64,000 nucleotides of DNA, taken from assembly GCA_963726365.1 (NCBI GenBank), contig CAVSCI010000020.1, positions 62,001-126,000 on the forward strand. Direction: 5' to 3'. The stretch is from JAABQG01 sp963726365 (GTDB lineage: Bacteria > Pseudomonadota > Gammaproteobacteria > Burkholderiales > Burkholderiaceae_C). The position numbers and the translations under genes are program-made. Shown here one piece after another: positions 27,535-36,712 of the stretch. Every line of letters starts with the position of its first letter. Within the stretch, counting starts at the first letter, position 1. The notes under the pieces are model-generated. The model was given only the letters and a program-made list of their open reading frames with translations. It ran no database searches and was not told the origin of the DNA.

Positions 27535-30500
27535 ATGAATGACTTGACGCCGCCCCCGTTGCCTGTAATCCGGGCATCCGCTTTTGCGATGCGCTGGCTG
27601 CTACGGCTTTTGCTGGCGTTGCTGGCATTGCTGGTCGTGCTCTGGGGAGTTCTCCACTACTTCATTGTGCCCCGGATTGCCGACTTTCGCCCGAGGCTCG
27701 AAGCAATCGCCGGGAGTGTGATCGGTGTGCCCGTCCGGGTGGGCCAGATCACCGCTTATTCTGGCGGCCTGATCCCCTCGTTCGAGTTGCGCGAGGTGCA
27801 ACTGCTCGATGCGCAGGGGCGCACCGCCCTGGAGTTGCCACGCGTCCTGGCTGCGGTGTCATGGACCTCCGTGTTCCGGTTTGATTTCGACCAGCTCTTC
27901 ATCGATCAACCCACGCTGGAAATTCGCCGCACGGCGGATGGTCGCGTCTTTGTTGCCGGGCTGGACGTGAGCAGTGGCCCGCGCGGCCCGGACACGCCTT
28001 TGGCCGACTGGTTTTTCTCCCAGCGCGAGTTTGTCGTTCGGGGTGCGACCGTGCGTTGGGTCGACGAGCAGCGCAAAGGCGACCCACTGGAACTGGGGGC
28101 TCTGGAGTTCGTCTCGCGCAATGGCGCACGCAGCCATGACATCCTGATTGAGGCCACACCGCCTGCCGAATGGGGAAATCGCTTCCAGATCGTGGGCAAA
28201 TTCCGCCGACCCTTGCTCTCCTTGCATGCCGGTCGTTTGGCAGACTGGGACGGCCAGTTTTTCGCGGACTTCACGCGTGTGGACGTTTCGCAGCTTCGTC
28301 GTCATGTCAATCTGGGCGACGCGGTCGAGTTGCACGAAGGGCACGGCGCAGTGCGCGCCTGGATCGATGTAAGCGGCGGGGAATTCAGGGGCGGTACCGC
28401 TGATCTGGCCCTCGCCAACTTCAACGCAACCTTGGGCCCTGGCCTTGATCCGATGGACCTGAAGTCGTTGGCGGGGCGGGTCGGCGGCAAGTGGCAGACG
28501 GGCGGATTCCAGCTGTACACGGAAGGTCTGCAGTTCCAGACGCGTGAGGGCTTGAACTGGCCCGGGGGCAATGTGTCGATCTCGCACATCCTGGCCCAAG
28601 GGCGTGAGGCTGAAAAGGGTGAATTGAAGGCCGATCGCCTCGATCTGGCGGCACTGAGCCAGATCGCCAGTCGTCTTCCCCTGGGCACGGCGACTCACGC
28701 GGCCCTTCAGGCCCATCCGGTCAAGGGCCTGGTGGAGACCGTCCAGGCGCGCTGGCAAGGCCCTGCGGACGCCTGGGACAAGTACGAGGTGCGCGGGCGT
28801 GTGTCGGGGCTGGAGGTGGCCGGAGGGTCGCCAGCCCCGCAAGCCCAGCCTGCAGCAAGCGGTGTTGAGACGCCACCTGCCCCGGGTGTGCCGGGCATTC
28901 GAGGCGCGACAGTGGATATTGACATGAGCCAGGCGGGCGGCAAGGTGCGCCTGGTCATGGAAAAGGGCGCACTGGAACTGCCGGGTATCTTTGAAGACCC
29001 GCTGCTTGCGTTCGATCGCCTGAGCGCTGACGCACAGTGGCAGGTCCAGGGCGACCGCATTGTGGTCCAGCAGTTGAGCACGAAGTTTGCCAATGCCGAC
29101 GCGGAGGGCGAGTTTTCCGGCAACTGGCAGACCAGCGATCCGGCGCGGTCCGCCGGCCGATCAAGGTTTCCAGGTGTGCTCGATCTCAAGGGGCAGTTCA
29201 GTCGCCTGAATGGCGCCCAGGTTCACCGGTATCTGCCGCAGGGCATTCATGCCGATGTGCGGCACTACGTGCGCGATACGGTCCTCCAGGGCGACGTCAG
29301 CAATATGGCAGTCCGGATTCGTGGCGACCTGTACGACGTGCCTTTTGCTGATCCGAAGCAGGGGGAGTTCCGTTTCGCGGGCAAAGTGCGCAACATCGAA
29401 TACGCTTTCGTGCCGCCTGTCAGCCAGCCTGCCGGCCAGGCGCCGTGGCCGGTGTTGACGGACCTTTCGGGCGAGCTGGTTTTTGACGGTGCCAGCATGC
29501 GGGTTATTGGCGGAACAGGCCGCATCGCGGAAGCGGCGGGTCTGCAGTTACAGCGGATCGAGGCGAAGATCCCTGACTTCATGAACACCGTTACCGTGGT
29601 TGTCAGTCTGGACGCATCGGGTCCGGCCACGAGCTTGCTGGGCGTCGTCAACAACTCCCCGATCGGCGACATGACCGGCAAGGCCGTGTCGCGAACCACG
29701 GCGACCGGTGACCTCGCCTGCCGTGTGCAGCTGAATCTGCCGATCAATGCGTTGGAGAAATCGAAAGTGCGGGGCAGTGTCACGCTGGCCGGCAACGATG
29801 TACGGATGACGCCGGAGACGCCCTTGCTGGGCAAGGCGCGTGGCGTGGTGACATTTTCGGAGTCGGGCTTTTCAATCGCCGGCGCGCAGGCGCGCATGCT
29901 GGGCGGCGATCTGAAGCTGGACGGCGGCAGCCGCCTCCCGACGGCCGCTCCCCTGGCCGGGGACGAAGCTTCGGTGGTCTTGCGAGCCCAAGGCAGCATC
30001 ACGGCCGAAGGCCTGCGTCAGGCACCGGAGCTCGGATTTGTCGCGCGGCTTGCGCAAAGCGCCACGGGCGGCACGACCTACTCGGGCGTTCTGGGCTTCC
30101 GCCGGGGGGTGCCGGAGCTGACGGTTTCGAGCAATCTTCAGGGCCTGGGCCTGGACTTGCCGGTGCCGCTCAGAAAAGCGCCAGATGCATTGCTTCCCTT
30201 GCGCTTCGAAAACACGCTGATGGGGGATCCAGCCCCGACAGGGTCCTCCGGGGCGCAGGGACTGAAAGACCAGTGGCGACTGGATCTGGGCAACTCCCTC
30301 ACAGTGGCCTATGTCCGGGATATCTCCGGGACAGAGCCTCGGGTACTGCGGGGCAGCATCGCCGTCGGCCTGGCGCCGGGCGAGTCCGCACCCATGCCCC
30401 CGGAGGGCGTGGTGGCCAACATCAACCTGGCAAGCGTCAATTTCGACGCCTGGGCGGCGGCTTTGTCCAGGGCGTCGGGCGTTCCGCTCGCGGCCCCGGT

Positions 30501-31713
30501 CGCACCCACCGCCAGGGGCCCGGCGGCGCTGGGCTACCTGCCGACGGTGATGGCCGTGCGGGCGGCGGAGCTGACGGTGGGTGGGCGCCTTTTCCGCTCG
30601 GTGGTCGTCGGCGGCGGACGGGATGACCTGACCTGGCGGGCCAACGTGAGCGCGGACCAGCTCAATGGCTACGTGGAATACCGCCAGCCCTCTCCGGCAG
30701 GCGCAGGCCGTGTCTACGCCCGCCTGGCCCACCTCACGATCGAGCCCGAGACCGGCACCCAGGTCGAGGCCGTGCTCGAGCAGCAGCCGGCCTCGATCCC
30801 GGCGCTGGACATCGTGGTGGAGGATTTCGGGGTTCGCGGCAAGAAGCTGGGGCGCGTGGAGATCGAGGCCATCAACCGGGGCGGCGGTGCCGGCCCTTCG
30901 GACGGCGGGGTGCGCGAATGGCGCCTCAACAAGTTCAATGTTCTCGTGCCCGAGGCTTCATTCACGGCGACCGGCAACTGGGCCGTCGCGAGCCCGCCGC
31001 CGGGCGAAGCCACGGTCTCCCGGTCTCAACGCCCGGCCGATGACCGGCGGCGCACCACGATGAATTTCAAGCTCGCCATGAGTGACTCCGGCACCTTGCT
31101 GGAGCGCTTTGGCATGAAGGGCGTGATCCGGCGCGGTGCCGGCAAGCTTGAAGGCCAGGTGGCCTGGGCCGGCTCACCCTTGTCGCCGGACTTTCCGACG
31201 CTTGGCGGGCAATTCAATGTAAACGTCGAGAGTGGTCAGTTCCTCAAGGCCGACCCCGGCCTCGCCAAACTGCTCGGCGTGCTGAGCCTTCAGTCTTTGC
31301 CCCGGCGCATGGCGCTGGACTTCCGCGACGTGTTCAGCGAGGGCTTTGCCTTTGATTTCGTGCGCGGCGACGTGACGATCGAGCAGGGCATTGCCGCTAC
31401 CAACAATTTGCAAATGAAGGGCGTGAACGTGGCTGTGCTGATGGACGGACGCGCCGACATTGCGCGCGAGACGCAGGACATCCGGGTCGTTGTCGTGCCG
31501 GAGATCAACGCCCTCACCGCCTCACTGGTGGCCACGGCGATCAACCCAGTCCTGGGCCTGGGCACGTTCCTGGCTCAACTCGTTCTGCGCCAGCCGCTGA
31601 TACAGGCGGCGACCCAGGAGTTTCGGGTGGATGGCAGCTGGGCAGATCCACGGGTGACCAAGGTGACCGCCCGCACGGCCACCCCGGACAATCCGGCCGC
31701 AGCCAGACCATGA
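27535..31713 (+). CDS. YhdP/AsmA-like giant envelope protein
   Basis: A 1392-residue protein with one N-terminal membrane helix (about residues 17-42), then a very long repetitive beta-rich region (DUF3971) and an AsmA_2-type C-terminal domain (RMALDFRDVFSEGFAFDFVR, GVNVAVLMDGRADI). This is the AsmA/YhdP/TamB class, bridge-like proteins implicated in moving phospholipids between inner and outer membranes. It diverges from glnE with only 13 bases between starts and overlaps the nitrilase gene by four bases, an arrangement common in betaproteobacteria. Intact. Confidence 0.9.
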   Translation: MNDLTPPPLPVIRASAFAMRWLLRLLLALLALLVVLWGVLHYFIVPRIADFRPRLEAIAGSVIGVPVRVGQITAYSGGLIPSFELREVQLLDAQGRTALELPRVLAAVSWTSVFRFDFDQLFIDQPTLEIRRTADGRVFVAGLDVSSGPRGPDTPLADWFFSQREFVVRGATVRWVDEQRKGDPLELGALEFVSRNGARSHDILIEATPPAEWGNRFQIVGKFRRPLLSLHAGRLADWDGQFFADFTRVDVSQLRRHVNLGDAVELHEGHGAVRAWIDVSGGEFRGGTADLALANFNATLGPGLDPMDLKSLAGRVGGKWQTGGFQLYTEGLQFQTREGLNWPGGNVSISHILAQGREAEKGELKADRLDLAALSQIASRLPLGTATHAALQAHPVKGLVETVQARWQGPADAWDKYEVRGRVSGLEVAGGSPAPQAQPAASGVETPPAPGVPGIRGATVDIDMSQAGGKVRLVMEKGALELPGIFEDPLLAFDRLSADAQWQVQGDRIVVQQLSTKFANADAEGEFSGNWQTSDPARSAGRSRFPGVLDLKGQFSRLNGAQVHRYLPQGIHADVRHYVRDTVLQGDVSNMAVRIRGDLYDVPFADPKQGEFRFAGKVRNIEYAFVPPVSQPAGQAPWPVLTDLSGELVFDGASMRVIGGTGRIAEAAGLQLQRIEAKIPDFMNTVTVVVSLDASGPATSLLGVVNNSPIGDMTGKAVSRTTATGDLACRVQLNLPINALEKSKVRGSVTLAGNDVRMTPETPLLGKARGVVTFSESGFSIAGAQARMLGGDLKLDGGSRLPTAAPLAGDEASVVLRAQGSITAEGLRQAPELGFVARLAQSATGGTTYSGVLGFRRGVPELTVSSNLQGLGLDLPVPLRKAPDALLPLRFENTLMGDPAPTGSSGAQGLKDQWRLDLGNSLTVAYVRDISGTEPRVLRGSIAVGLAPGESAPMPPEGVVANINLASVNFDAWAAALSRASGVPLAAPVAPTARGPAALGYLPTVMAVRAAELTVGGRLFRSVVVGGGRDDLTWRANVSADQLNGYVEYRQPSPAGAGRVYARLAHLTIEPETGTQVEAVLEQQPASIPALDIVVEDFGVRGKKLGRVEIEAINRGGGAGPSDGGVREWRLNKFNVLVPEASFTATGNWAVASPPPGEATVSRSQRPADDRRRTTMNFKLAMSDSGTLLERFGMKGVIRRGAGKLEGQVAWAGSPLSPDFPTLGGQFNVNVESGQFLKADPGLAKLLGVLSLQSLPRRMALDFRDVFSEGFAFDFVRGDVTIEQGIAATNNLQMKGVNVAVLMDGRADIARETQDIRVVVVPEINALTASLVATAINPVLGLGTFLAQLVLRQPLIQAATQEFRVDGSWADPRVTKVTARTATPDNPAAARP

Positions 31714-32537
31714 AGGTCGCAGCCATCCAGATGGTCTCGTCCACCCGGGTGGACGACAACCTGGCCCGCGCCAGTGCGCTGCTGGCGGACGCCGCCGCAC
31801 AGGGCGCCGAACTCGCCGTGCTGCCTGAGTATTTCTGCCTCTTGGGTCGGCGCGATACCGACAAGCTGGGCGTACAGGAGGCGTTTGGTGCCGGGCCCCT
31901 GCAGACCTTTCTGGCCGGATTGGCGCGTGAACTCGGGCTCTGGATCGTTGGCGGCACGGTGCCACTGTCGATTGAATGCGCCATATCACCCGCTACGCAG
32001 GTATCCAACAGCTCACTGGCCTTCGCGCCTGACGGTCGCTGCGTCGCGCGCTACGACAAGATGCACCTGTTCCGTTTTGACAGTGGCGACGAGCAATTCG
32101 ACGAGACGCGTGTCCTCCAGCCGGGTGCCACGCCCGTGCTGTTCGAGCTGCCTTCGCGCGACGGGCACATCTGGCGTGTTGGCATGAGCGTTTGCTATGA
32201 CCTTCGTTTCCCCGAGCTGTACCGCCACTACGCCGCACAGGGGGCGGACGTCATGCTGGTGCCCAGCGCCTTCACGCACACCACGGGGCAGGCGCACTGG
32301 GAGCTGCTGCTGCGCGCGCGGGCTGTTGAGAACCTGACCGGCATCGTGGCCCCGGCTCAAGGTGGCCTGCACGAGAACGGACGTCGTACCTGGGGCCATT
32401 CCATGATCGTGGACCCCTGGGGTGTGATCCTGGGGCAATGCCCGCAAGGTGAAGCGGTGGTGATCGCTGAACTGGATGCCCGGCGCGTGGCGCAGTGCCG
32501 CGCGCAGCTGCCCGCGCTTGCGCATCGCCGGCTGTGA
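31710..32537 (+). CDS. Carbon-nitrogen hydrolase (Nit1-like, deaminated-glutathione amidase type)
   Basis: A 275-residue nitrilase-superfamily enzyme with the Glu-Lys-Cys triad in LPEYFCLLG, YDKMHLFRFD and MSVCYDLRFPELYR. The last two strings are typical of the Nit/NitFhit branch, which hydrolyses deaminated glutathione as metabolite repair; other amides cannot be excluded. The start ATG overlaps the YhdP-like gene's stop, and the stop overlaps the GTG start of the following histidine kinase. Confidence 0.9.
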   Translation: MKVAAIQMVSSTRVDDNLARASALLADAAAQGAELAVLPEYFCLLGRRDTDKLGVQEAFGAGPLQTFLAGLARELGLWIVGGTVPLSIECAISPATQVSNSSLAFAPDGRCVARYDKMHLFRFDSGDEQFDETRVLQPGATPVLFELPSRDGHIWRVGMSVCYDLRFPELYRHYAAQGADVMLVPSAFTHTTGQAHWELLLRARAVENLTGIVAPAQGGLHENGRRTWGHSMIVDPWGVILGQCPQGEAVVIAELDARRVAQCRAQLPALAHRRL

Positions 32538-34588
32538 AAACCCCTGGCATTCCGACATGGCTGCGGCTCACTTCGGCAGATCGGCGCTGGTCGCTATGGG
32601 CCTTGCTCATCATGCTGGTAGCGGCCCTGCTGGGCATGCTGGTGTGGCTCGCCGGGCGCTACGAGATCAGCCAGGTGCAAACCGCGCTGGAGCGTGACAC
32701 AGGCGATGCGGTCAGCGATATCCGCGGTGCTCTCACACGAAACGTGCAGGGCCTGCAGTCGCTTTACGCGGGCAGTCCCACGCCGGGTAGCTGGACAGTC
32801 GAGGCCGCGGCCCTGCTCCACGAACATCGGGAGTGGGTCCGGCTGGAGTGGCGCGACCCGGGCCTGGCTGTTCTCGCGCAGGTCGACACACCGTACCGGA
32901 CACCCGTTTTCGACCGCCTGGGGCGCGAGAACGCAAAGGCCGATGTCGCGCTGGCCTGCGCCGCGGCCCGCAAGTTCAATGGCGCCGCCTATTCAGGCAG
33001 CTACTTCGTGCCCCTTTCGGACGGGCTTGGCATGGAGGTCATGGAGATGTGCATGCCGCTGGTCGCTGCCGGACGGCTCAGCGGCTACGTCGTCGCCACG
33101 TATTCGCTGCAGGACATGCTGTCGGAGCTGATTACCAAGTCCTACACCCGCAGCCAGGAGGTGTCGTTTACAGAGCCAGACGGCACGCGCCTGGCATTGC
33201 ATGGCACCGTGCGCCGGGGCAATCGCGTGTTCACGGCCCAGCAGTTGCTCGACTTGCCCGGCAACACGCTGGTGCTGCGCATGGATGGCTGGCGCGGTGC
33301 CCCGGACCTTTTCCCCAACGTGCTCACGGCACTGGTCACGGCCATGTCGATTGCCCTGGTTTCGGTGCTGGTGCTGCTGGGCAAGGACATGCGACGCCGC
33401 CTGAGAGCCGAACACGACCTGGCCGATGCGCTGGCTTTCCGCAAGGCCATGGAGGACTCGCTGGTGACCGGCCTGCGTGCGCGGGACCTTGCGGGCCGCA
33501 CCACCTATGTCAACCCGTCGTTTTGCCGGATGGTCGGTTTTTCGGCCGATGAGTTGCTGGGCCGCGGCACGCCGGCGCCCTACTGGCCACCCGAGATGGC
33601 GGGTGAATATCAGCAACGCCAGGCGATCCGGCTGGCGGGCAATTCGCCGCGTGAGGGTGTGGAATCCGTTTTCATGCGAAAGGACGGCAGCCGGTTTCCG
33701 GTGCTCATCATCGAAGCCCCTCTGATCAACGTGCTGGGCAAGCAGACCGGCTGGATGAGTGCCCTGCTCGACATCAGCGAGCAGCGCCGGATCGAGGAAC
33801 TCTCACGCGCCAGCCAGGACCGCCTGCAGGCCACCGCGCGCCTGGCCACCGTCGGCGAGATGGCTTCGCTGCTGAGCCATGAGCTCAATCAGCCCCTGGC
33901 GGCCATCGCCAGCTATGCCACCGGTTCGATCAATCTGTTGGAGGTTGCGCAGGGCGAGCCTGCGCAGGCCATGCCGCACACCCTGTCGGATCTCCACATG
34001 GCGATGGGACGCATCGCCGAGCAGGCCGAACGGGCTGGCAAGGTCATCAAGAGCGTTCACGACTTCGTGCGCCGCAGAGACCAGTCCCGCGAGGCGGTGC
34101 CGGCGCAGGCGTTGCTGGATGACATCATGCCGCTGGTCCAGCTGCAGGCGCGCAAGCTGCAGGTTCGCGTGGCGATGCAGCTTGAGGGAGGACTGCCGGA
34201 TGCGCTGTGCGACCGCACCATGGTCGAGCAGGTGCTGCTCAACCTTGCGCGCAATGCCATGCAGGCGATGGACCTGCCCGGCCTGCGCGAGCGAGAATTG
34301 CTGTTCCGGGTGCGGCGTGCCGCCTCCGCCGAAGGCAACCGGTGGCTGGAGTTCGCCGTTGTCGACGGGGGCCCTGGCATCCCGGACGAAGTGGCCCGGC
34401 AGCTGTTCACTCCCTTCTACACCACCAAGACCGAGGGCATGGGGCTGGGCCTGAGCCTGTGCCGCACCGTGGTGGAGCAGCACGGCGGGTACCTGGACTT
34501 CACGCCCCGTGTGCCGCAGGGTACGGTATTCCGTTTCACGTTGCCTGCGGCGCCAGACCGGCCGGCGGGCGCGGCCTCGATAGAATGA
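32534..34588 (+). CDS. PAS-domain sensor histidine kinase (FixL/DctS-like)
   Basis: A 684-residue membrane kinase. Membrane helices near residues 18-40 and 265-285 bracket a periplasmic sensor domain; a cytoplasmic PAS domain (YVNPSFCRMVGFSADELLG) and PAC-type segment (DISEQRRIEEL) precede the HisKA domain with phospho-His 449 (LLSHELNQPLAAIASYA) and an HATPase domain (NLARNAMQAMD, GPGIPDE, GMGLGLSLCRTVVEQHGG). The GTG start at 32534 overlaps the nitrilase stop. Paired with the FixJ-like regulator four bases downstream. Similar pairs in this group of bacteria sense C4-dicarboxylates, but the ligand is not readable here. Confidence 0.9.
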   Translation: MKTPGIPTWLRLTSADRRWSLWALLIMLVAALLGMLVWLAGRYEISQVQTALERDTGDAVSDIRGALTRNVQGLQSLYAGSPTPGSWTVEAAALLHEHREWVRLEWRDPGLAVLAQVDTPYRTPVFDRLGRENAKADVALACAAARKFNGAAYSGSYFVPLSDGLGMEVMEMCMPLVAAGRLSGYVVATYSLQDMLSELITKSYTRSQEVSFTEPDGTRLALHGTVRRGNRVFTAQQLLDLPGNTLVLRMDGWRGAPDLFPNVLTALVTAMSIALVSVLVLLGKDMRRRLRAEHDLADALAFRKAMEDSLVTGLRARDLAGRTTYVNPSFCRMVGFSADELLGRGTPAPYWPPEMAGEYQQRQAIRLAGNSPREGVESVFMRKDGSRFPVLIIEAPLINVLGKQTGWMSALLDISEQRRIEELSRASQDRLQATARLATVGEMASLLSHELNQPLAAIASYATGSINLLEVAQGEPAQAMPHTLSDLHMAMGRIAEQAERAGKVIKSVHDFVRRRDQSREAVPAQALLDDIMPLVQLQARKLQVRVAMQLEGGLPDALCDRTMVEQVLLNLARNAMQAMDLPGLRERELLFRVRRAASAEGNRWLEFAVVDGGPGIPDEVARQLFTPFYTTKTEGMGLGLSLCRTVVEQHGGYLDFTPRVPQGTVFRFTLPAAPDRPAGAASIE

Positions 34589-34592
34589 TTTC

Positions 34593-35219
34593 ATGCAACC
34601 CGTCCTGAACGGCCTGGTCTTCATCGTCGATGACGATGCCAGCGTGCGCGAGGCGCTGGCCTGGCTGTTGCGCACGCGCCGCCTTCTGAGCCAAGCCTTT
34701 GACAGCGCCGAGGCCTTCGAGCGCATGGCCGGCGACCCGGGCGCTCGCCTGGGCACCCAGCCGGCATGTCTCCTGCTTGACGTGCGCATGCCCGGCATGA
34801 GCGGCCTGGCCTTGTTCGAGCGCCTGATCGAGCGGGGCCAGGCCGAGGTTCTGCCCGTGATTTTTCTGACCGGCCATGCCGATGTGCCCACGGCGGTGGA
34901 TGCAGTCAAGCGAGGCGCTTTCGACTTTTGTGAAAAGCCTTTCTCCGACAATGCACTGGTGGATCGCATCGAACAGGCGCTGGAACTCTCCGCACAGGTG
35001 CTGGAGGCGCGTGTCCAGAAGGCGCGCCTGCAAAGCCGCCTGACCGAGCTGACCGAGCGCGAACGCGACGTGATGCGCCTGGTGGTCGAGGGCCTGGCCA
35101 ACAAGCTGATTGCCGATCAGCTTGACATCAGCGTGCGCACGGTGGAAGTCCATCGCGCCCGGGTGTTCGACAAGATGGACGTCAAGTCGGCGGTTGAACT
35201 TGCCAATTTGCTACGTTAA
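34593..35219 (+). CDS. FixJ/DctR-like response regulator
   Basis: A 208-residue regulator. Receiver domain residues 1-125 with acidic pocket D13-D15, phospho-acceptor D63 (LLDVRMPGMSG), the FLTGHADVPTAVDAVKRGAF segment and K in FCEKPF; then a LuxR-type HTH (LTERERDVMRLVVEGLANK, ISVRTVEVHRARV). It is the partner of the preceding kinase. A dispersed repeat begins at its stop codon. Confidence 0.92.
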   Translation: MQPVLNGLVFIVDDDASVREALAWLLRTRRLLSQAFDSAEAFERMAGDPGARLGTQPACLLLDVRMPGMSGLALFERLIERGQAEVLPVIFLTGHADVPTAVDAVKRGAFDFCEKPFSDNALVDRIEQALELSAQVLEARVQKARLQSRLTELTERERDVMRLVVEGLANKLIADQLDISVRTVEVHRARVFDKMDVKSAVELANLLR

Positions 35220-35270
35220 ACGCAGCAAGCAAAGACCATTTCACGCTGGGTAAAGGCTATTTTTTTCCTG
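35219..35270 (+). repeat. CGCTGGG-family dispersed repeat, copy 3
   Basis: GCAAAGACCATTTCACGCTG, GGTAA and GGCTATTTTTTTCC match the family. It starts at the stop codon of the response regulator and overlaps the stop codon of the convergent small membrane protein gene, so it supplies the last codons of that gene. The T7 run could help termination but there is no strong stem directly before it. Confidence 0.7.
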
Positions 35271-35415
35271 AATCCAGAGTGTGAACTTCGTCCGCGGCAT
35301 CGGGCGCCGGGGTGCCCGGCAGTTCGCCACGCTTTCGCCCCGCGAACATCGTCCACCACACGATCAACACCAGCAGCAGCAGTGCGCCCAGCGCTTCAAG
35401 CAAAATCAGACCCAT
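35257..35415 (-). CDS. Small single-pass membrane protein
   Basis: A 52-residue protein, MGLILLEALGALLLLVLIVW as its hydrophobic N-terminus (one membrane helix), then a basic patch (GRKRGE) and a Pro/Ala/Asp-rich tail. I start at the ATG at 35415; a longer reading frame from 35451 would overlap mltA more deeply. Its start codon shares the CATG palindrome with the mltA start on the other strand. I recall similar short proteins beside mltA in relatives, which supports it as real. Function unknown. Confidence 0.6.
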   Translation of the reverse strand: MGLILLEALGALLLLVLIVWWTMFAGRKRGELPGTPAPDAADEVHTLDSGKK

Positions 35416-36559
35416 GAAACGACTCCTGTGGCGCATTGTTGGTTTGGCCATTGTAGGAATGCTGGCCAGTTGCGCATCGTCGCCGCCGCATGCCCCCGCG
35501 CCCGCCGGGACAACGCTGGCCGGCGACGACTCGGCACCCCTGCCGCCGGCCTTGCTCCAGCCGAAAAGCCGTTGGGTGCCTGTGCGCTGGGCCGAATTGC
35601 CGGGTTTTCAGGACGATGCCTCGAATGAAGGCTGGAATGCCTGGCTCAAGAGCTGCGAGCGACCGGGCCCGGCGCTGGCGCCTTTGTGTGGCGATGTGCG
35701 ACGCATGAGCCTTGCCACGAACGACGAGCAGCGTGCCTGGCTGCGCGAGCGCCTGCAGCCCTACCGCGTGGAGCCCCTGTCAGGCAAGACCGACGGGTTG
35801 CTGACCAGCTATTACGAGCCAGTTTTCGAGGCTTCACGGGTGGAGAAGGCGGGATTCCAGGTGCCGCTGTACCGCCCGCCCGCTGGCCTGGGCGCGCGCA
35901 AGCCCTGGTACTCCCGCCAGCAGATCGACACCCTGCCCGAGGCGCGCGCCGCGCTGGCCGGGCGTGAAATCGTCTGGCTGGCCGACCCGATCGACGCGTT
36001 GGTGTTGCAGATCCAGGGTTCGGGGCGCCTGCGCGTGACCGAGCCTGACGGCAGCGTGCGCCTGGTTCGCCTGGCCTTTGCCGCCACCAACGACCAGCCT
36101 TACCAGAGCGTGGGACGCTGGCTGATGGACCAGGGCGCAACGCGCGATGCCACCTGGCCCGGCATCAAGGCCTGGCTGGCGAAGAACCCCCAGCGCACCC
36201 AGGCGCTGTTGTGGAGCAATCCGCGCGTTGTCTTTTTCCGCGAAGAGCCGCTCAGCGGGCTGGACGCCGCCTTCGGTCCGCGCGGCGCGCAAGGCGTGCC
36301 CTTGACCCCTGGCCGGTCTATCGCCGTGGACCCCGGCAGCATCCCCTACGGCACGCCGGTGTGGCTGGCTTCCAGCGGACCGCAGGTGAACCTGCAGCGC
36401 CTGGTGCTGGCGCAGGACACTGGCAGCGCCATCACAGGCGCGGTGCGGGCCGACTACTTCGCCGGCTGGGGCCCGGAGGCGGGCGAACTGGCCGGACGGC
36501 TCAAGCAGCCGCTCAGGCTCTGGGTCCTGTGGCCCAAGGCGCCGGGCGGCCGCCCATAG
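35414..36559 (+). CDS. mltA: Membrane-bound lytic murein transglycosylase A
   Basis: An outer-membrane lipoprotein that cleaves peptidoglycan to 1,6-anhydro-muropeptides. The 381-residue product starts MKRLLWRIVGLAIVG, with lipobox LASC at about residue 20. The MltA domain shows GLLTSYYEPV, YSRQQIDTLP, VLQIQGSGRL, and the 3D domain SIAVDPGSIPYGTPVW with catalytic Asp in LAQDTGSAITGAVRADYF. Intact and family-length. Confidence 0.94.
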   Translation: MKRLLWRIVGLAIVGMLASCASSPPHAPAPAGTTLAGDDSAPLPPALLQPKSRWVPVRWAELPGFQDDASNEGWNAWLKSCERPGPALAPLCGDVRRMSLATNDEQRAWLRERLQPYRVEPLSGKTDGLLTSYYEPVFEASRVEKAGFQVPLYRPPAGLGARKPWYSRQQIDTLPEARAALAGREIVWLADPIDALVLQIQGSGRLRVTEPDGSVRLVRLAFAATNDQPYQSVGRWLMDQGATRDATWPGIKAWLAKNPQRTQALLWSNPRVVFFREEPLSGLDAAFGPRGAQGVPLTPGRSIAVDPGSIPYGTPVWLASSGPQVNLQRLVLAQDTGSAITGAVRADYFAGWGPEAGELAGRLKQPLRLWVLWPKAPGGRP

Positions 36560-36712
36560 TGCTTCGCCGGCTGCGGCACCCGACGGGCCACATACGCGAC
36601 TGAGGCCACGGATGGTGGTGCACCAGCGCCAGCGCCGGCCTGTCATCAGCGTTTCATATTCCGGCAACAGACTTCCTCGGGTGTTCACTCATCCCACTGG
36701 AGTCTCTTTCCC

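Noticed and set aside
35219..35270. Terminator at the T7 run after the response regulator
   Set aside because: There is no GC-rich stem immediately before the T run; the sequence is explained as a copy of the dispersed repeat.
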